The notes beneath the pieces were generated by a model, which searched no databases, was not told the DNA's origin, and was given only the letters and a program-made list of their open reading frames with translations. DNA of 64,000 bases from Trema orientale (Eukaryota; Streptophyta; Magnoliopsida; Rosales; Cannabaceae): NCBI GenBank assembly GCA_002914845.1, contig JXTC01000429.1, positions 75,563-139,562 of the forward strand. Direction: 5' to 3'. Shown here piece by piece: positions 10,851-23,760 of the stretch; position 1 is the first letter of the stretch; every line of letters starts with the position of its first letter. Both the position numbers and the translations under genes were made by a program.

Positions 10851-12035
10851 AGAAGTACAGAGTTTCCTCAGTTTGGCAGGCTATTACCGTCTTTTTGTGT
10901 AAGATTTCTCGAGAATCCCTTTGCCTTTGACCAAGTTGACCAGGAAGGATGTCAGGTTTATTTGGGATCACGACAGTGAAGAAGCTTTTGTGAAGTTGAA
11001 CGACCGCACCTATTCTTACTGTTCTTGACAGTAACGAGTCTTATGTGGTATCTACCGATGCTTCAAAGACGGGTTTGGGATATGTCTTGATGCAAAGTAG
11101 TCAAGTTGTGGCTTATACTTCTCGTTAATTGAAGCCACATGAGAGGAACTATCCTACCTATGACTTAGAGCTTTCAGTGGTGATCTATGCACTGAAGATT
11201 TGGAGATGTTACTTGTATGATGTAAAGTTTGACATATTCTCTGATCATAAGAGTTTGAAGTATCTCTTTACTCAAAAGGATCTGAACTTATGAAAACAAA
11301 GATAGGTTGAGTATATGGAGGATTATGACTTCAACCTACAATATCATCCTAGTAAGGCCAATATTATAGCTGATGCATTGAGTAGGAAACCTCTTGGTAT
11401 ACTAGCTGCACTGGTGTTTAAAGATTGGAGGAACTCAGTTGCGAGTGGTAACTAAAAATTACAGTACTTCGAGAATGAAGAGTTACTTGACCCAGTAACA
11501 TTGTGATTTCACCATCACTTTTCCAGACTGTCCAGCAGAGTCAGTGATAAGACCGAGAGTTTAGGATAATCTAGAACCAGCTTCAGAATAGTGAACAGTT
11601 AGGTGGTTGGAGCACCAACAAAGAAGGGCGCTTGCTCTTCAATGAAAAATTAGTTGTGGCTAATGACCCTAACCTTCGAGAAACCATCCTAATTGAGACT
11701 CACAAATCAAGGTTTGTAGTACATATGGGTAGTAATAAGATGGATTGGGACTTGAAGAGACAATATTGGTGGAAAAGTATGAAGAAGAATACGGCTACCT
11801 TTGTGGCTAAATGTTTGACTTGATAACGAGTCAAAACTGAGCACCAGAGGCCAGCAGGATTATTTCAACCATTACCCATTCCAGAGTGGAAGTAGGATAA
11901 GATCACAATGGACTTCGTGACCAGTTTGCCGAAGAACTTGAGGGAGAATGATGCAGTTTGGGTGTTAGTCGATCGGTTGACGAAGAGTGCTCACTTTATA
12001 CTAATTAGGATTGACTACACACTCACTAACCTGTA
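10851..12035 (+). pseudogene. Ty3/gypsy RT end, RNase H and partial integrase
   Basis: The first bases read as the RT connection region (EVQSFLSLAGYYRLFV, then a stop). RNase H follows with [20 protein letters not shown] and [20 protein letters not shown]. Next come the integrase zinc-binding region (11632-11823, with THKSRFVVHMG and QYWWKSMKKNTATFVAKC) and the start of the catalytic core (ITMDFVTSLPK, VLVDRLTKSAHFI). Many stops and frameshifts break it. It ends abruptly at 12035, where the LTR of the neighbouring minus-strand element begins, so the integrase C-terminus and 3' LTR are missing. Confidence 0.85.
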
Positions 12036-12470
12036 TGTCACCTTACGCTTACCTGAAGCCGACAAGTAAAATGCTATAAATGAGTCCTTGATATTAAATT
12101 AAAGCTATTTAACGTGTTAAATGCACAGTGAATTTGGCTCCAAAAAACGTAAAAAATGTATTTTACCGAAAAACTACTATTTGACCAAGTTATCAACAAA
12201 CTTTAATGCATGTGCACATAGTATTGTATTCATAAATATATTCTTTACTCTTTTAGCACATCGAACTCTCTCTCTCTGAGAGTTCTGAGCCTTTACACTA
12301 TATGGGAGCACTTCAATAAATATTAGTACAATAATACAGATCAAAAGTATTTAACAATCAGAATGAGCAATTTACCATAAAATTGATACTAGTTGCTTGA
12401 TATGTCTATTATGCAATATGAACACATTTATTATTAGCTTATTATGCATGTGAGAATCTTGGACATCACA
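12036..12470 (-). repeat. Truncated 3' LTR of the Tekay-type element
   Basis: It matches 19726-20163 almost end to end with scattered substitutions and small indels. It stops at 12036 against integrase sequence of the plus-strand element. The LTR outer end reads TGTGATGTCC on the minus strand. Confidence 0.85.
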
Positions 12471-12484
12471 ATCCTTCCCTCCTT
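12471..12484 (-). promoter_or_regulatory. Polypurine tract
   Basis: On the minus strand AAGGAGGGAAGGAT directly precedes the LTR start TGTGATG. A small inverted repeat, AATTTCGATGACGAAATT, lies just upstream. This is the expected primer site for second-strand synthesis. Confidence 0.75.
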
Positions 12485-12509
12485 ATTAAATTTCGTCATC
12501 GAAATTTGC

Positions 12510-14144
12510 TTACTCAAATAAGTGAGGATACTTAATTTTCATTTCTTCTTCTTTTCATGTGGCCTCTTCTACTTCATGGTTCCTCCATAATACTTTGACC
12601 AAAGGGATCTTCTTGTTTCTAAGCTTCTTTTCTTTTCTATCTAACATCTTCACTGGTTGTTTTTCATAACTCACATCTTGGCTCAACTTTAGTAGCTCAA
12701 AACTCAAAACATGTGAAGGGTTTGGAATATATCTTCTTAACATAGAGACGTGAAAAATATTGTGTACATTCAACAGTAAGGATGGCAAAGCAAATCTATA
12801 GGCAACATCTCTAATTTTGTCAAATATCTCAAATAGGCCTATATATCTGGAACTAAGCTTCCCTTTCTTCCCAACTCTCATTTTTTCTTTCATGGGAGCA
12901 ACTTTTAAAAATACTTTATCCCTAATATTAAACGTGACTTCTCTCCTTCTAGGATCAGCATAACGTTTCTGTCTATTTTGAACAGCAAATAATCTTTTAA
13001 AAATCTTTTCTAATGTTTCAGTTGTTTCTCTTACCAATTCTAGACTAAAAAATTTCATTTCTCCCATCTCATCCTAGTGAATTGGAGATCTACATTTTCT
13101 TCCATACAATGCTTCATACGGAGGCATTTCAATTGAAGCTTGATAACTATTGTTGTAAGCAAATTCTATCAGCGGCAAGTACTTGCTCCAAGATCTATGA
13201 AAATCTAACATACAAGCTCCAAGCATATCCTCAAGAGTCTATATAGTTCTCTATGATTATCCATTAGTTTGAGGATGAAAAGTTATACTGAATGCCAGTT
13301 TTATACCCATAGTCTCCTGAACTCTTTTCTAGAATTTTGAAGTGAATCTAGAATCTTAGTCAGAACCTTTAGAACACCATGTAGTCTAATGATTTCTTGA
13401 ACATACAACTGAGCCAACTGATCCAAGCTATAAGTTACTTTAATCGATAAGAAATGGGCTGACTTAATATATCTATCCACAATCACCCAAATAGCATTAT
13501 GACCCTTATTTGTCTTAGGAAATCGAATAACTAAATCTATAGGAATCTCTTCCCATTTTCATTGTGGCACATGTATAGGCTTCAATGTACCAGCAGGTCT
13601 TTGATGTTCAGCTTTAACTTGCTGGCATGTGAGGTATTGCTCTACAAACTCAATCATATCCTTGCCACCAATAATGCATTTTAAAATCTCTATACATCGT
13701 TGTAGTGCTGGAATGCACAGAATAGGGAGTAGTGTAAGCTTCTGTCAATATCTCCTTTCTAATTATTCTATCAGGCACATACAGTCTATTTCTATATATG
13801 ATTACACCATCACTAGAAATCTGGAAGGCCACCTCTTTTTTAGACTCTATCTTAGTCTTTAAACTTCTTAGATAGGGATCCATATTCTGGTCTAGCTTGA
13901 TTCTCTCTAAAATTGTAGGTTGCAAGGTAAGAGCTGCTAATTTCTCCATTAAATCTGTAGGCACAATCTCTAATTCTAATCGATGCAAATCCATCAAAAG
14001 ATGTTTCCGATCAACACACTTAAGTGACATAGCAGCTAATGACTTTTTACTTAGAGCATCTGCAACCATATTAGCTTTTTCTGGATGATAGTTAATCTCA
14101 TAGTCATAATCTTTCACTAGTTCAAGCCATCTTCTCTGTCTCAT
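12510..14144 (-). pseudogene. RNase H end, integrase and chromodomain-like tail
   Basis: The minus-strand frames run from the RNase H end (NYHPEKANMVADALSKK, about 14070) through the integrase zinc region (HYWWQGYD). The core follows at 13301-13486 (DRYIKSAHFLSIKVTYSLDQLA), then the C-terminal domain at 12555-13067 (FNIRDKVFLKVAPMK, LSSRYIGLFEI, VHNIFHVSMLRRY). The last part (KIPLVKVLWRNHEVEEAT, an in-frame TGA where Trp is expected, then KYPHLFE and TAA at 12510) resembles the chromodomain of Tekay elements. Such domains are thought to guide insertion to heterochromatin. Stops and shifts separate the pieces. Confidence 0.88.
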
Positions 14145-14146
14145 AT

Positions 14147-15909
14147 TCAGTTCCTTTGGGGAAAGAAATACTTCAGACTTTTATAGTCTGTGTAGATTTG
14201 ACATCTTTCTCCATAAAGATAATGTCTCCAAATCTTCAGTGCAAAAACTACTGCTGCTACCTGTAAATCATACATAGGATATTTCTTTTCATATTCTTTC
14301 AGTTGCCTAGAAGCATAGGTGATCATCTTACTATTTTGCATCAAAACATAGCCTAGACCATTCTTTGAAGCATCACTGTAAATAACAAATCCTCCTAATC
14401 CAGTGGGTATAGAAAGTATAGGAGCTGTGATCAAACGATACTTTAACTCTTGAAAACTCTTTTCACAATCATCATTCCAATGAAATTTCACGTTCTTTCT
14501 AGTCAACTGAGTCAATGAAGAAGCCAACTTAGAAAATCCTTCTACAGACCTTCTGTAGTAACCAACTAAACTCAAGAAACTATGAATCTCTGAAATATTT
14601 ATAGGCCTTGACCAACTACTTATAGCTTTAACCTTTGTTGGGTCCACAGAAATACTATTTCCAAACACTATATGACCAAGGAAGATAAATTTCTCTAACT
14701 AGAACTCACATTTCTTAAACTTTGCATGTAGCTGCTTTTCTTTTAGGATCCTCAAAAACTGTTCTCAAACACTCCATGTACTCCTCCCTTAAGCGTGAGT
14801 ATATCAAAATATCATCAATGAACACTATAACAAAACTATCCAAGAAATCCTTGAATACTCTGTTCATGTTGTCTATAAAAGCAGCTGGGGCATTAGTTAA
14901 ACCAAATGGTATCACTAAAAACTCATAATATTCGTATCTCATTCTAAAAGTTGTCTTAAGAATATCTTCTTCCTTAATCTTCAGTTGATGATATCCTGAT
15001 CTTAAATCAATCTTGGAAAACACTGAAGCTCATTGTAACTGATCAAACAAATCATCAATTCTAGGGAGAGGATACTTATTCTTGATTGTAACCTTATTTA
15101 ACTCTCTATAATCAATGCAAAGACATAGTCCCATCTTTCTTCTTTACAAATAAAATTGGAGTACCCCATGGTAAAAAGCTTAGGCATATGAAACCCTTGT
15201 CCAAAGGCTCCTGTAATTGTATCTTTAATTCCTTCAGCTCTAATGGAGCCATTCTATATGGTGCTTTAGAAATAGGAGTTGTATCAAATAGCAAGTTAAT
15301 AACAAACTCTATCTCTCTATCAGGTGGTACTTCTAGTAGATCTTCTAGGAATATCTCTAGAAATTCATTAACCACTGGTACTTCCTCTGGCTTCACCTTT
15401 AGTTCTTCTCTAGTGTCCATTACATGTGCCAAATAACCAGTACATCCTTTCTCAAGTAACTTCCTTGCTTTTATCATTGAAATAATTGGTATCACTTTCT
15501 TCTTAGAAAACCTAAGAAAAGTAAACTTCTCTTCACCAGGTGGCTGAAATATTACTCTCTTACCATTACAATCAATGCTAGCATGATACTTAGATAGCCA
15601 ATCCATACCCAAAATTACCTCAAAATCCTACATATACAACACTATTAAGTCTGCCTATAACTCTCTATCATCTATCTATATTGGACACACTCTTAAAACT
15701 TGACCAGAATATAGCACTTCTCTAGATGGAATAGTTACACAGTATCTTAAATTCAAAGTTTCAGGTGAATTACCTAATTTTCTCATATATGCTGGTGATG
15801 CAAATGAATATGCAACTCCTAAATCTATTAATATATTTATGAGGATATCTAAAAAAAAGATCTCACTTGCTATAACCGATGGATCAATCTCAGCATCTAT
15901 CACAGTCAT
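14147..15909 (-). pseudogene. Protease, reverse transcriptase and RNase H
   Basis: The minus-strand segments are, in order: a protease region (15676-15909) whose active site reads LIDLGVAYSFAS (D-L-G in place of D-T/S-G); the protease-RT linker and RT fingers (15112-15612; [42 protein letters not shown]); the RT palm (14715-15023; [27 protein letters not shown] and the catalytic FIDDILIYS, intact); and RT thumb plus RNase H (14147-14668; [37 protein letters not shown]). Frames change between segments, so no full polyprotein can be made. Confidence 0.9.
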
Positions 15910-16947
15910 GGTAAAAACACGAGCTGGAACTTTTTTTGTTCATTAGAGGTGGAGGGACATTCCTTGGAAAAATGTCTTGTCTTGTCACATGTATAATATG
16001 CTCCACTACGCAAAAGACATTCACTTTTATGAGGCTTTCCACATTTGGAACATGTAACTTTCTGATTCGAAGTATATTGTATCTGTTGACTTGTTGTTGG
16101 ATACTTTGAAGGATCTTGTCTTTGTCCTTGACCCTGTGGATATTTTCTTTTGCCTTCATTAAATCCTGGTTGAGTACCCTTTCTGAAATTTGTATTTCTC
16201 TTTGCTATGTTTATGTTTCTTCTAATTTATAGTGCTTTTACTGCCTTTAGTTCGGCTTCTTCAGCTTCAAGGGCTTTCTCTGCAACCTCTGTGTAAGGCA
16301 CACCTTTCCCTGTAGACATCTTAATATCCCTATACATTTCTGTGTTGAGGCTCTGTGAAAGCTGATTTACTTTCAAGTCGTTGGTACCCACCATATGAGG
16401 AGCAAAGTAGGATAGCTCATTAAATTTCTTTATGTAGTCACACACAGACATATCACCCTACTTTAAATTAGTAAACTCAGCTGCCTTTGCCAGTCGATGA
16501 GCTTCACTAAAGTACTTCCTATAAAAGATTTCCTTAAATCTCTCCCAAGTCAATCTGTTAACATCAGTGATTGACTTTATGGAATCCCACTAATGTCTTG
16601 CATCTATTTGGAATATATAAGTAGTACAAGAAATTTTCTCCTCCTCGGGGATTCTTATATAATCAAAGATACCCTTCGAATCCACTCCTCAGCTAATAAT
16701 AAATCCGTTTCACCTTTGAAAGTTGGAAGTTTATTCTTCCTGAACCTTTCAGAAGTTGGTTTATAGTTTTCTTGTCTAGCTACAATTTTTGCTAGTAATT
16801 ATTCCTCTCTCCATTGATCTCGTTCTATAAGCCTCTCTATTTGCTGAGCCTGTCTCTCTACTAACTCAGCCAATCGATGTATTGTAGTATCTTTGTCATT
16901 CTCTTGATTACCCCTCTATTAGCTAGTCTAACCTTATCTCTTGGCAT
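15890..16947 (-). pseudogene. gag of the Tekay-type element
   Basis: The probable start is the ATG at 16947 (MPRDKVRLANRG). Remnants of the capsid core follow (LTWERFKEIFYRKYF; the block CDYIKKFNELSYFAPHMVG at 16400-16450), then a basic tail and a zinc-knuckle region (CSKCGKPHKSECLL and CDKTRHFSKECP). Numerous stops occur in the first third. The frame overlaps the protease start slightly, as expected for a fused gag-pol. Confidence 0.8.
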
Positions 16948-17129
16948 TATTTCCTATACAGTGGCCCGTTACTTACAAACAAACATAATAGCCAATAATA
17001 ATGCATGAATCAAACTTATATATCATAAATAAAGTGCACATATGAAAATAATTAGACTTAGTAGTTGACTGAGCTTTCTGTCATATGATCATATATATGT
17101 AGGCAGTCTTCAGAAACGACTATACCTCC

Positions 17130-17141
17130 GCTCTGATACCA
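17130..17141 (-). promoter_or_regulatory. Primer-binding site (minus strand)
   Basis: On the plus strand this reads GCTCTGATACCA, the reverse complement of TGGTATCAGAGC. It fixes the inner end of the 5' LTR at about 17148, and so shows that this LTR is about 3 kb long. Confidence 0.85.
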
Positions 17142-17147
17142 TAAATA

Positions 17148-20100
17148 TAACACCTCTTAGCTTATCTATATGACTATATAGATCAAACTAAGAAATATTA
17201 TTCTTTTATAAACCATCAATTTAGTTTTGTTCAAAAACAAAATGGGCTAATTTAAACTTTTCAAACTCTAAAACAAAAGAAGCTGCATGGCATTACTTTC
17301 TGAAAATGTCATAAAATGTACAACTAAAAGGTACTTAGCAATTTATCTTGCCATCAATAGCAATATTTACTACACATCAAAATATCGAAACATAAAAAAA
17401 ATATCGACCACAAGTCAAACTCATCTACATCTGTATGATCATGGTGACAAGAAAGCGTACTAGTAAACTAGCAACTCTATACATAATAGGTCTCCTCGCC
17501 TACATCACAGGAACTAAATGAGCTAATGCTCAGTAAGTAAAGATCATGCTCGCTCGTGAATATTTTTCATACAAAATTTTTATTCAAATTCATATTGTAC
17601 TCTTTTTTTTTTATAAATTTTCATTTTGTTGCACTTTTCTTAGAAAACATTCTTTATAGGGCCTTTGAATATACTACAAAGTCGCGGCAGTCAGTAGGCT
17701 ATGCCCACCTATGCAGGAAGGAAACACATGGCTAATGCGAACCATACCTACCCAACGTAGACCGACTAAGTAATGTACACAATAAATCTCATAATACAAT
17801 ACTTAGTCCCGGTAGTTAGTACGCCGTGTCTACCTATGTGGAAAGAATGTCTGTGCAAACCATACCTATCCAACGCAGACATACTAAACAATGTACTTAA
17901 ATATACCTCGTAAAATAAGTACAATGGCACTACTTTAAATCCAATGCGTAGAAAACTTCACTTTTCTGAGAATCATGCTTAAATGATCATGCCATGCTTA
18001 TGTCTTTCATTAACTTATATCAACTATAGGAATAATACATATTCCTATAACATACATAAGCATATAGGAAAACATCTTATATTTACTAGTATCCTTGTGA
18101 TACAGTTAAAACAAATATTTACTTACCATGTGTTCGACAGAAAAGATAATGAAAATGGTCAGTATCCTCTGTGACAAGGTGTGTAGAAAACTTGATATGA
18201 ATTTTATTACTAAAATGATCACTACAATGTAAAATGCTTAAAGAAAACAACCACAAGACTGAAATCACAACTTTCAAAAAATTAGGAAACCTAATCATAA
18301 AATCAACCGAAAGCATACAAGTGATATGAAGTACATAGTAGCCGATAATTTGCATTGAAAACTAACTAAAATCATCAAAATATGAATGCTAGTTTTTTAG
18401 TACAAAAATAATCCAAAATAGCACAAACTTTCGTAAAAACTAGTCCATTTGCTTCTAAATTATATCATTTGGTTTTAAAAATATTTAGACAGCACCTCTC
18501 CTATTTTTAGGACATTCTCACATCTTCTAAATCATTATTTAAGAACTACAATAAAAATTGACAAGCCAATTCTCACATATACACATCAAAGAGGATCATT
18601 TGGAATAACTTAAATGAACTTGAATTCATTTCAATTTACACAAAGTTTAAAACTACTTTTATACTTGTATATCATCACAACTAGCAAGTAAATAGATGTA
18701 ATATGCATAAAAGGATCAATGTCTTACACATTCTAAGTAAAGAAATCAAATTACAAGTGTAGACAACTTATTCCAACAATGAAAACACTTGAATCCACAA
18801 AGAGTAAATTGTAGGACTTTAGGTCTAATTTTATTTCTCCACTTAAATTCTCTACTTCTAGCTATATGAGTGAGTTCCTAAGACTTTTATTTATTCTATA
18901 AGAACTTTGGTTTAAGAGCTGCAACAAGAGAAACCAATCATAAACTCAAAATCCTACATAAACCTCACCTTGACTAGTTTAACTTTTCGCTGAATCTCTT
19001 ACTTTCTACCTCTACCAAATTGATTTCCAAGGCTTTGAAATTGATTTTAGGACTCAAGAAGACCTAGAGGAGCCATTATTTAAGTAGTATCGAGTGGAGA
19101 ATTGAAATAAGAAAACAAAACCTAGGAAGAAGGACTAATAGAATTACCTTGGCTAGTTTGGACTTATCTTGCTTTCTTGAGCTCCAATTCGAGTTCTACC
19201 ACTTGGAAACTCTTGAAAATAATTTAGAGGAGTTGAGAGAAGTCTGGAAAGGATCTGGGGAGTTTCAAGTGATGACTGGAGAGAAAAGAGAAGAAAATGA
19301 CCAAAATTTGGTCCAAAATCAACACTTAATGGCTAAAAAAGGGCATAACCTAAATTCTTAGGGGTATTTTCAGTACGTCATGCCTAAATTTCCATGTGTC
19401 CAGCTCTAAAATACTCTTAGCTTACTCACCACCTTGCTGGCCATTCTCATACACTCAAATGTAGACCAAAATGGTGAAACCTAGCTTAGAAGATGAAATC
19501 TAGTCATACTTTGACTTATCATCCCATATGATCAACCTTATTATAATCTGGTGGAACCTAGCCCCATAACCAATCATTAAACATAAAAATAAGTCAATTA
19601 GACTCCAATTAATAATATAAACAAAGTATCAACGCCTAATTATTAGAATGCACAAAAATGACACTACGCGATTAAGCTGAATCTAAACTAGCATAGTGCA
19701 ATAAAACACAAATCAGTGTCTTGAATGCCACCTCATGCTTACCTGGAGCCGACAAGTAAAATGCTATAAATAAGTCCTGGAAAATGAATTAAAACTATTT
19801 GACGTGTTAAACGCACAATGAATTTGGCTCCAAAAAGCATAAAAAATGCATTTTACCAAAAAACTACTATTTGACTAAGTTATCAACAAATATGATTTTC
19901 ATGCTTGTGCACATAGTATTGCATTTATAAATATATTTTTTATTCTTTTAGCACACCGAGCTCTCTCTCTGAAGGTACTGAGCCTTTACACTACATGGGA
20001 GTACTTCAACAAACATTAGTACAATAATATAGATCAAAAGCATTAAACAATCAGAATGAGCAATTTACCATAAAACTGATACTAGTTGCTTGAAATGTCT

Positions 20101-20163
20101 ATTATGCAATATGAACATATTTATTATTGGCTTATTATGCATGTGAGAATCTTGGGCATCACA
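17148..20163 (-). repeat. 5' LTR, about 3.0 kb, of the Tekay-type element
   Basis: It runs from TGTGATGCCC (minus strand, at 20163) to just before the primer-binding site. The outer 440 bp match the truncated 3' LTR at 12036-12470. Two separate blocks also match the fragment at 31757-32400, which independently supports the inner part belonging to the LTR. It contains the TTACTTACTGAGCATTAGCTCA block (minus strand, about 17515-17545) shared with other LTRs here. No genes inside. Confidence 0.8.
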
Positions 20164-21394
20164 ATATATGTCATTGTACATAAAAAAGAGAAAGGAGAAG
20201 ACAAAACCTTCCGTTCGTAGGAGGATTTAAAATGGTGGGCCCAAGGGTATTTTCAACCCCTCCACTTCTCCTCTCCCTCCTTTAATTAATCCCTCCTACC
20301 AAACAAATGATTTTTCCACTCTTTCTACCACTCTCTATTCTCCTACAAATCTCTCCTACCAAACCTAGCCTAAAATTGATTAAATATATCACAAATCTAG
20401 GTTTCTTTATCTGGAACAGCCTCCAACTTTTTGATTGCATATATGATTTTGTTTTTTTCGCACTCGATAATGATCGATTAAATTCATATTTGTCCAAAAT
20501 CTTAAAACACTACTTAAACTACTTTTTAATCCTTTCAAAAGGCAAGAAACGTTTTATAATTAAAATTTTTTTATGGGTTTTTACTCACTTAATTTTAAGA
20601 AAAATACTTGTAAATGATTGAATAAAAGAGAGGATGACTTAGACTTGTCTTTATTGAATGGAAAATATGGTTCTAAATACTATGGCATAATTTGTCTCGA
20701 AGTGGAACTATACTATTTAAAGTTGTACAGTTGAAAATCATACCATATCATTTAGTATAAATTATGAGTATCCTTAGCACTATTTTTTTTACTAATTTAA
20801 CCTTTGTAATGGCAAAATATATATCGATTCTCATTTTTGGTACTGGTGATCATAGTAGAGCATCTGTTAAATATGCTTGTTAAGCTCTATAATCAAATAA
20901 TAAGTAGACCTTTTTGTTTGTGCAAAATGAAAATCAGCTTAATTGGACTTCTTGAAAAGTGTTTTGAGTGCCCAACATTTTAGAGAGCACCCAATTCTTT
21001 TTTTTTTCGATTTAAGAGATTAGGGAAAGTATAAATGAATTTGGTCGTATGTTCCAACCATTAATCAGGTTTCAAATTCATAGCACATTCAAGTTATTTG
21101 AGCTTGGAGAGCAAATTTCTCTTTTCTAGAAAAATGCATATACTTGCAAGCCCTTGACTACTGTTAAATATCACTGTGGCATTATTTGAATAAAAAAGGG
21201 TAATAGAGAGTTTACCTATGTTTTCAACAACAAAAAAGTACAATTTTAGAAAATAAGTCTATTTTCATACAATCTGTTAGTGTCATTTCTCTAAATACTT
21301 GGGCTAAAAACCGCAGTGGCATATGAATTTATAACAGATTAAAAAATAAAATTGGTGACAAAATCAAATGAAGCCGTCTTACCATAGTGGCTAT
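20164..21394. other. Intergenic AT-rich DNA
   Basis: No supported gene. A CT-rich stretch at 20260-20360 contains TCTCCTACCAAAC-like copies (twice) but I find no partner terminal repeat. It does not continue the integrase that is interrupted at 12036, so the Tekay-type element is not a simple insertion into its left neighbour. Confidence 0.5.
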
Positions 21395-21403
21395 TACTTT
21401 TTA

Positions 21404-21480
21404 TGGAAATTGACCCGGCTACTCCTAAACTGGGCCAAAGTGACTTTTTTAGTTTAGTTTTTGAAAATGACTTTTTTACT
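21404..21480 (+). repeat. Left terminal inverted repeat of the MULE
   Basis: It pairs with 42507-42582. Conserved blocks are GGAAATTGA, GGCTACT, GGCCAAA, TGACTTTTT and TTTGAAAATGACTTTTTTA. The 9-bp target copy TACTTTTTA precedes it (21395-21403). Confidence 0.88.
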
Positions 21481-22879
21481 ACGTCCCACGGAGGAAAAAG
21501 TCGAAAATACCCTTCAACCAGTCAAAACCCTGTCAGAGCTTCAGTCATTTGTTTTCCTTTGTTTTTGGTTTTATTTTTATTTTTTTAAATTTTATAAACC
21601 CTGAACACATTTTTTGCAGAAGAAGAACTGTGAAGACCCTCTACCTTGCCCCTATTTTCGGACCCATAACCCCTATTAGAAAACCCACTTCTCTTCCACT
21701 TTCTTAAAGCTCTACTCCTCTACCTTGCCTTTGTCTCTATTCCGCCTTGTGACGATAATGGCTAAAATGGGGTGGACTTCGAAAAAGAGAAAAGCAAATA
21801 AAGATTCTGACTTCGAATCTCTTCCTCCCCAGTCAGCATCACCGAGGACGTCGTCGAGGTTGAAGAAGCTGAAAATGGAGGGAGAGGGAATAGAATCCTC
21901 ACCTCTCCACGTATTTACACCGATAACCAAAACGACGATGAAGAAGCTGAAAGAGAAGTAAAAAAGAAAGAGGTGAAAGAAGAAAAGGTGAAAAACTAAG
22001 AGGCCGAAGAAGAAAAGATAAGAATGTCCTATTTTCTGTTTGATGATTTTGGGCAAGGGAAATTTGTGTATTTGGAGGTTGCATTTGTGATGATAAAAAC
22101 CCTAAGTCCCAAATTTGTAATTTCTGAATATAGTAGGTAGATTGTTTATTTTTTCCAAAGAAATTTTGAATGTAGTTGGGAGATTGCATTTTATGTCTCA
22201 TTTTTGCAATTTCATGTTGGAAGTTAATATATGTGCGTTGTAGAAAAAACGTTCTAATGGCACAAATTTTGTGACTTATAGTCACATATTAGATCGTTTA
22301 TTTTAACTTTTGCAATATTATGCCTATCACAGTTATATGACCTATAATCACACATATTTGAGTACTAATTTTTATGGTATGGTTTTTCATATGAATATTA
22401 GATTGTGTGAATTGGAAGCATTTTTAGCTATTGTTATGAACCACAAATTTTGATTATTTGCATTTGATTTTAAAACCATAAATGGCTCTGGAAGATGGGA
22501 AGATTGCATTGTTAGGCATTGTTTTGTTTTTGCAAGTTCCTGTTTTATATAAGTATATATGGCGTCTAGTCACAAATGTGTGAATGTCATAAAATTTGTG
22601 ACTGTAAGTCACGAATGTAGACTACTGTCAGATAATTTGTGACTATAAGTTATGGTGTTTCATGTGAATTTTGTGTGAATTATTGGCACTATTAGGCATT
22701 ATTTGAGAAATATTACTTACTCATTATTAGCCAATGTGAATACATAATTTTTTACTGTAAGATAGACACAGTATTTGTGACTCAGAGTCAAAAACATTGT
22801 ACCTATTTTTGCTTTTGTAAAGGTTATACAGGATTAAATGTAATTTCTATTTCTATTATAGGGCTGAAAATTAATATTT
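21481..22879 (+). other. MULE sub-terminal region and probable leader/introns
   Basis: No clear coding match. A short frame at 21725-21961 with basic and Ser/Pro-rich content (KKRKANKDSDFESLPP, RLKKLKMEGEG) could be the first exon of the Ulp1-like gene, but this is unproven. From about 22250 on, many GTCACAAA/TTTGTGAC motifs occur; they recur throughout the MULE. Confidence 0.45.
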
Positions 22880-23760
22880 GAGTCTGAAGAGAGTGAAGTC
22901 AGACAAGGAAAGATTAATTATTTTGGTCGCATTGATAGTTGTATAGTACACATCAAAGCAAAGCTGACTGAAGCATAAAGGAAGATGTTCTCTAAAACTT
23001 GTTTTAGGCATTTCCTAAAGGTGAAATAGCTTACTTCTTCTGCATAAATAGTTGATCAGTTGATAATGCGGGTGGCAGAAGTTCCAGGATATAAGCGTAA
23101 CGACAAAATATTCTTTGAAGTTTGTAGTACCTTGGTGAGCTTTTCCATTCAAGACATGGCGCTTATTACGGATTTGAGGTGTGATGGAGACAACAATGAA
23201 AAGTTGTAGAAAACCAAAGTGAGTAAATATATAGGCCCTACTTACTTCAATGATAAGGATACATTGAAAAGGTAGAGCATAAAGACTGTATTTGATCTAG
23301 TGTCTGCACAAAATGATGATGATAGGGTGAAAGTTGCTTTACTTTATTTGTTATCTAATGTCCTTCTTACTAATAGTCCATCAGTACAGCTATTTATATT
23401 CTTTGTCGACCTTGTTGATGATTTAGAATCATTCAACAAATATCCATAGGGGAAGCTTTTATGGGATGAGACGAGTGAACAGATTGTACTTCGAGCGAAA
23501 ATAAAGTGAAAAAGGGGAAGACAGAGAAACACTATAATTTTTTTGAATTTCCAATGGCATTATAGATCTAGTACTACGAGACTATCCCTTTGTTTGGACA
23601 ATATTGTGCCGAAAAGGAGAAGAAGTTACAGTCAATTCCAAGAATTTTACGTTGGACTACTGACATGGCATAAATAGCTGAAATGTTGTAGAAGAGCGTC
23701 TTTTCCAATTCCAATATGAGTGACTAAGATGTTTATATTATGTACAGGTGATTTTATGGC
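22880..23760 (+). pseudogene. DUF1985-like exon(s) of the MULE Ulp1-like gene
   Basis: A single frame can be read across several stops. Landmarks typical of the plant DUF1985 domain are CFRHFLKV, KIFFEVCSTLVSFSIQDMAL, LITDLRC, DDDRVKVALLYLLSNVLL, VDDLESFNKYP followed by TAG then GKLLWDE, and after a shift FFEFPMAL...YYETIPLFG and IPRILRWTTD. DUF1985 is an uncharacterised domain often found N-terminal to Ulp1-like peptidases in transposon-borne plant genes. Several stops sit where Trp or Gln would fit, so G-to-A or C-to-T changes explain them. It continues downstream into a coiled-coil and acidic linker exon. Confidence 0.8.

Larger units (their letters stand above)
12036..20163 (-). mobile_element. 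Tekay-type Ty3/gypsy element with truncated 3' LTR
   Basis: Read on the minus strand the order is: LTR of about 3 kb (20163-17148), primer-binding site (17141-17130), gag, protease, RT, RNase H, integrase with C-terminal chromodomain-like tail, polypurine tract (12484-12471), and the first 435 bp of the 3' LTR (12470-12036). That gene order and the chromodomain-like end place it among the chromoviruses, Tekay/Del type. The right flank (ATATA) and left flank (CTGTA) do not match, as expected if the left end is truncated. All coding parts are broken. Confidence 0.85.

Noticed and set aside
10004..10979. Three long open frames over 10004-10979
   Set aside because: They consist almost wholly of N; only the short protease motif at the left edge and the RT piece at the right edge are real.
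5975..17141. TGGTATCAGAGC sites as tRNA fragments
   Set aside because: They stand directly after LTR ends and before gag, so they are primer-binding sites.
20260..20380. CT-rich TCTCCTACCAAAC repeats as a transposon terminus
   Set aside because: No inverted partner or target duplication could be found in the window.
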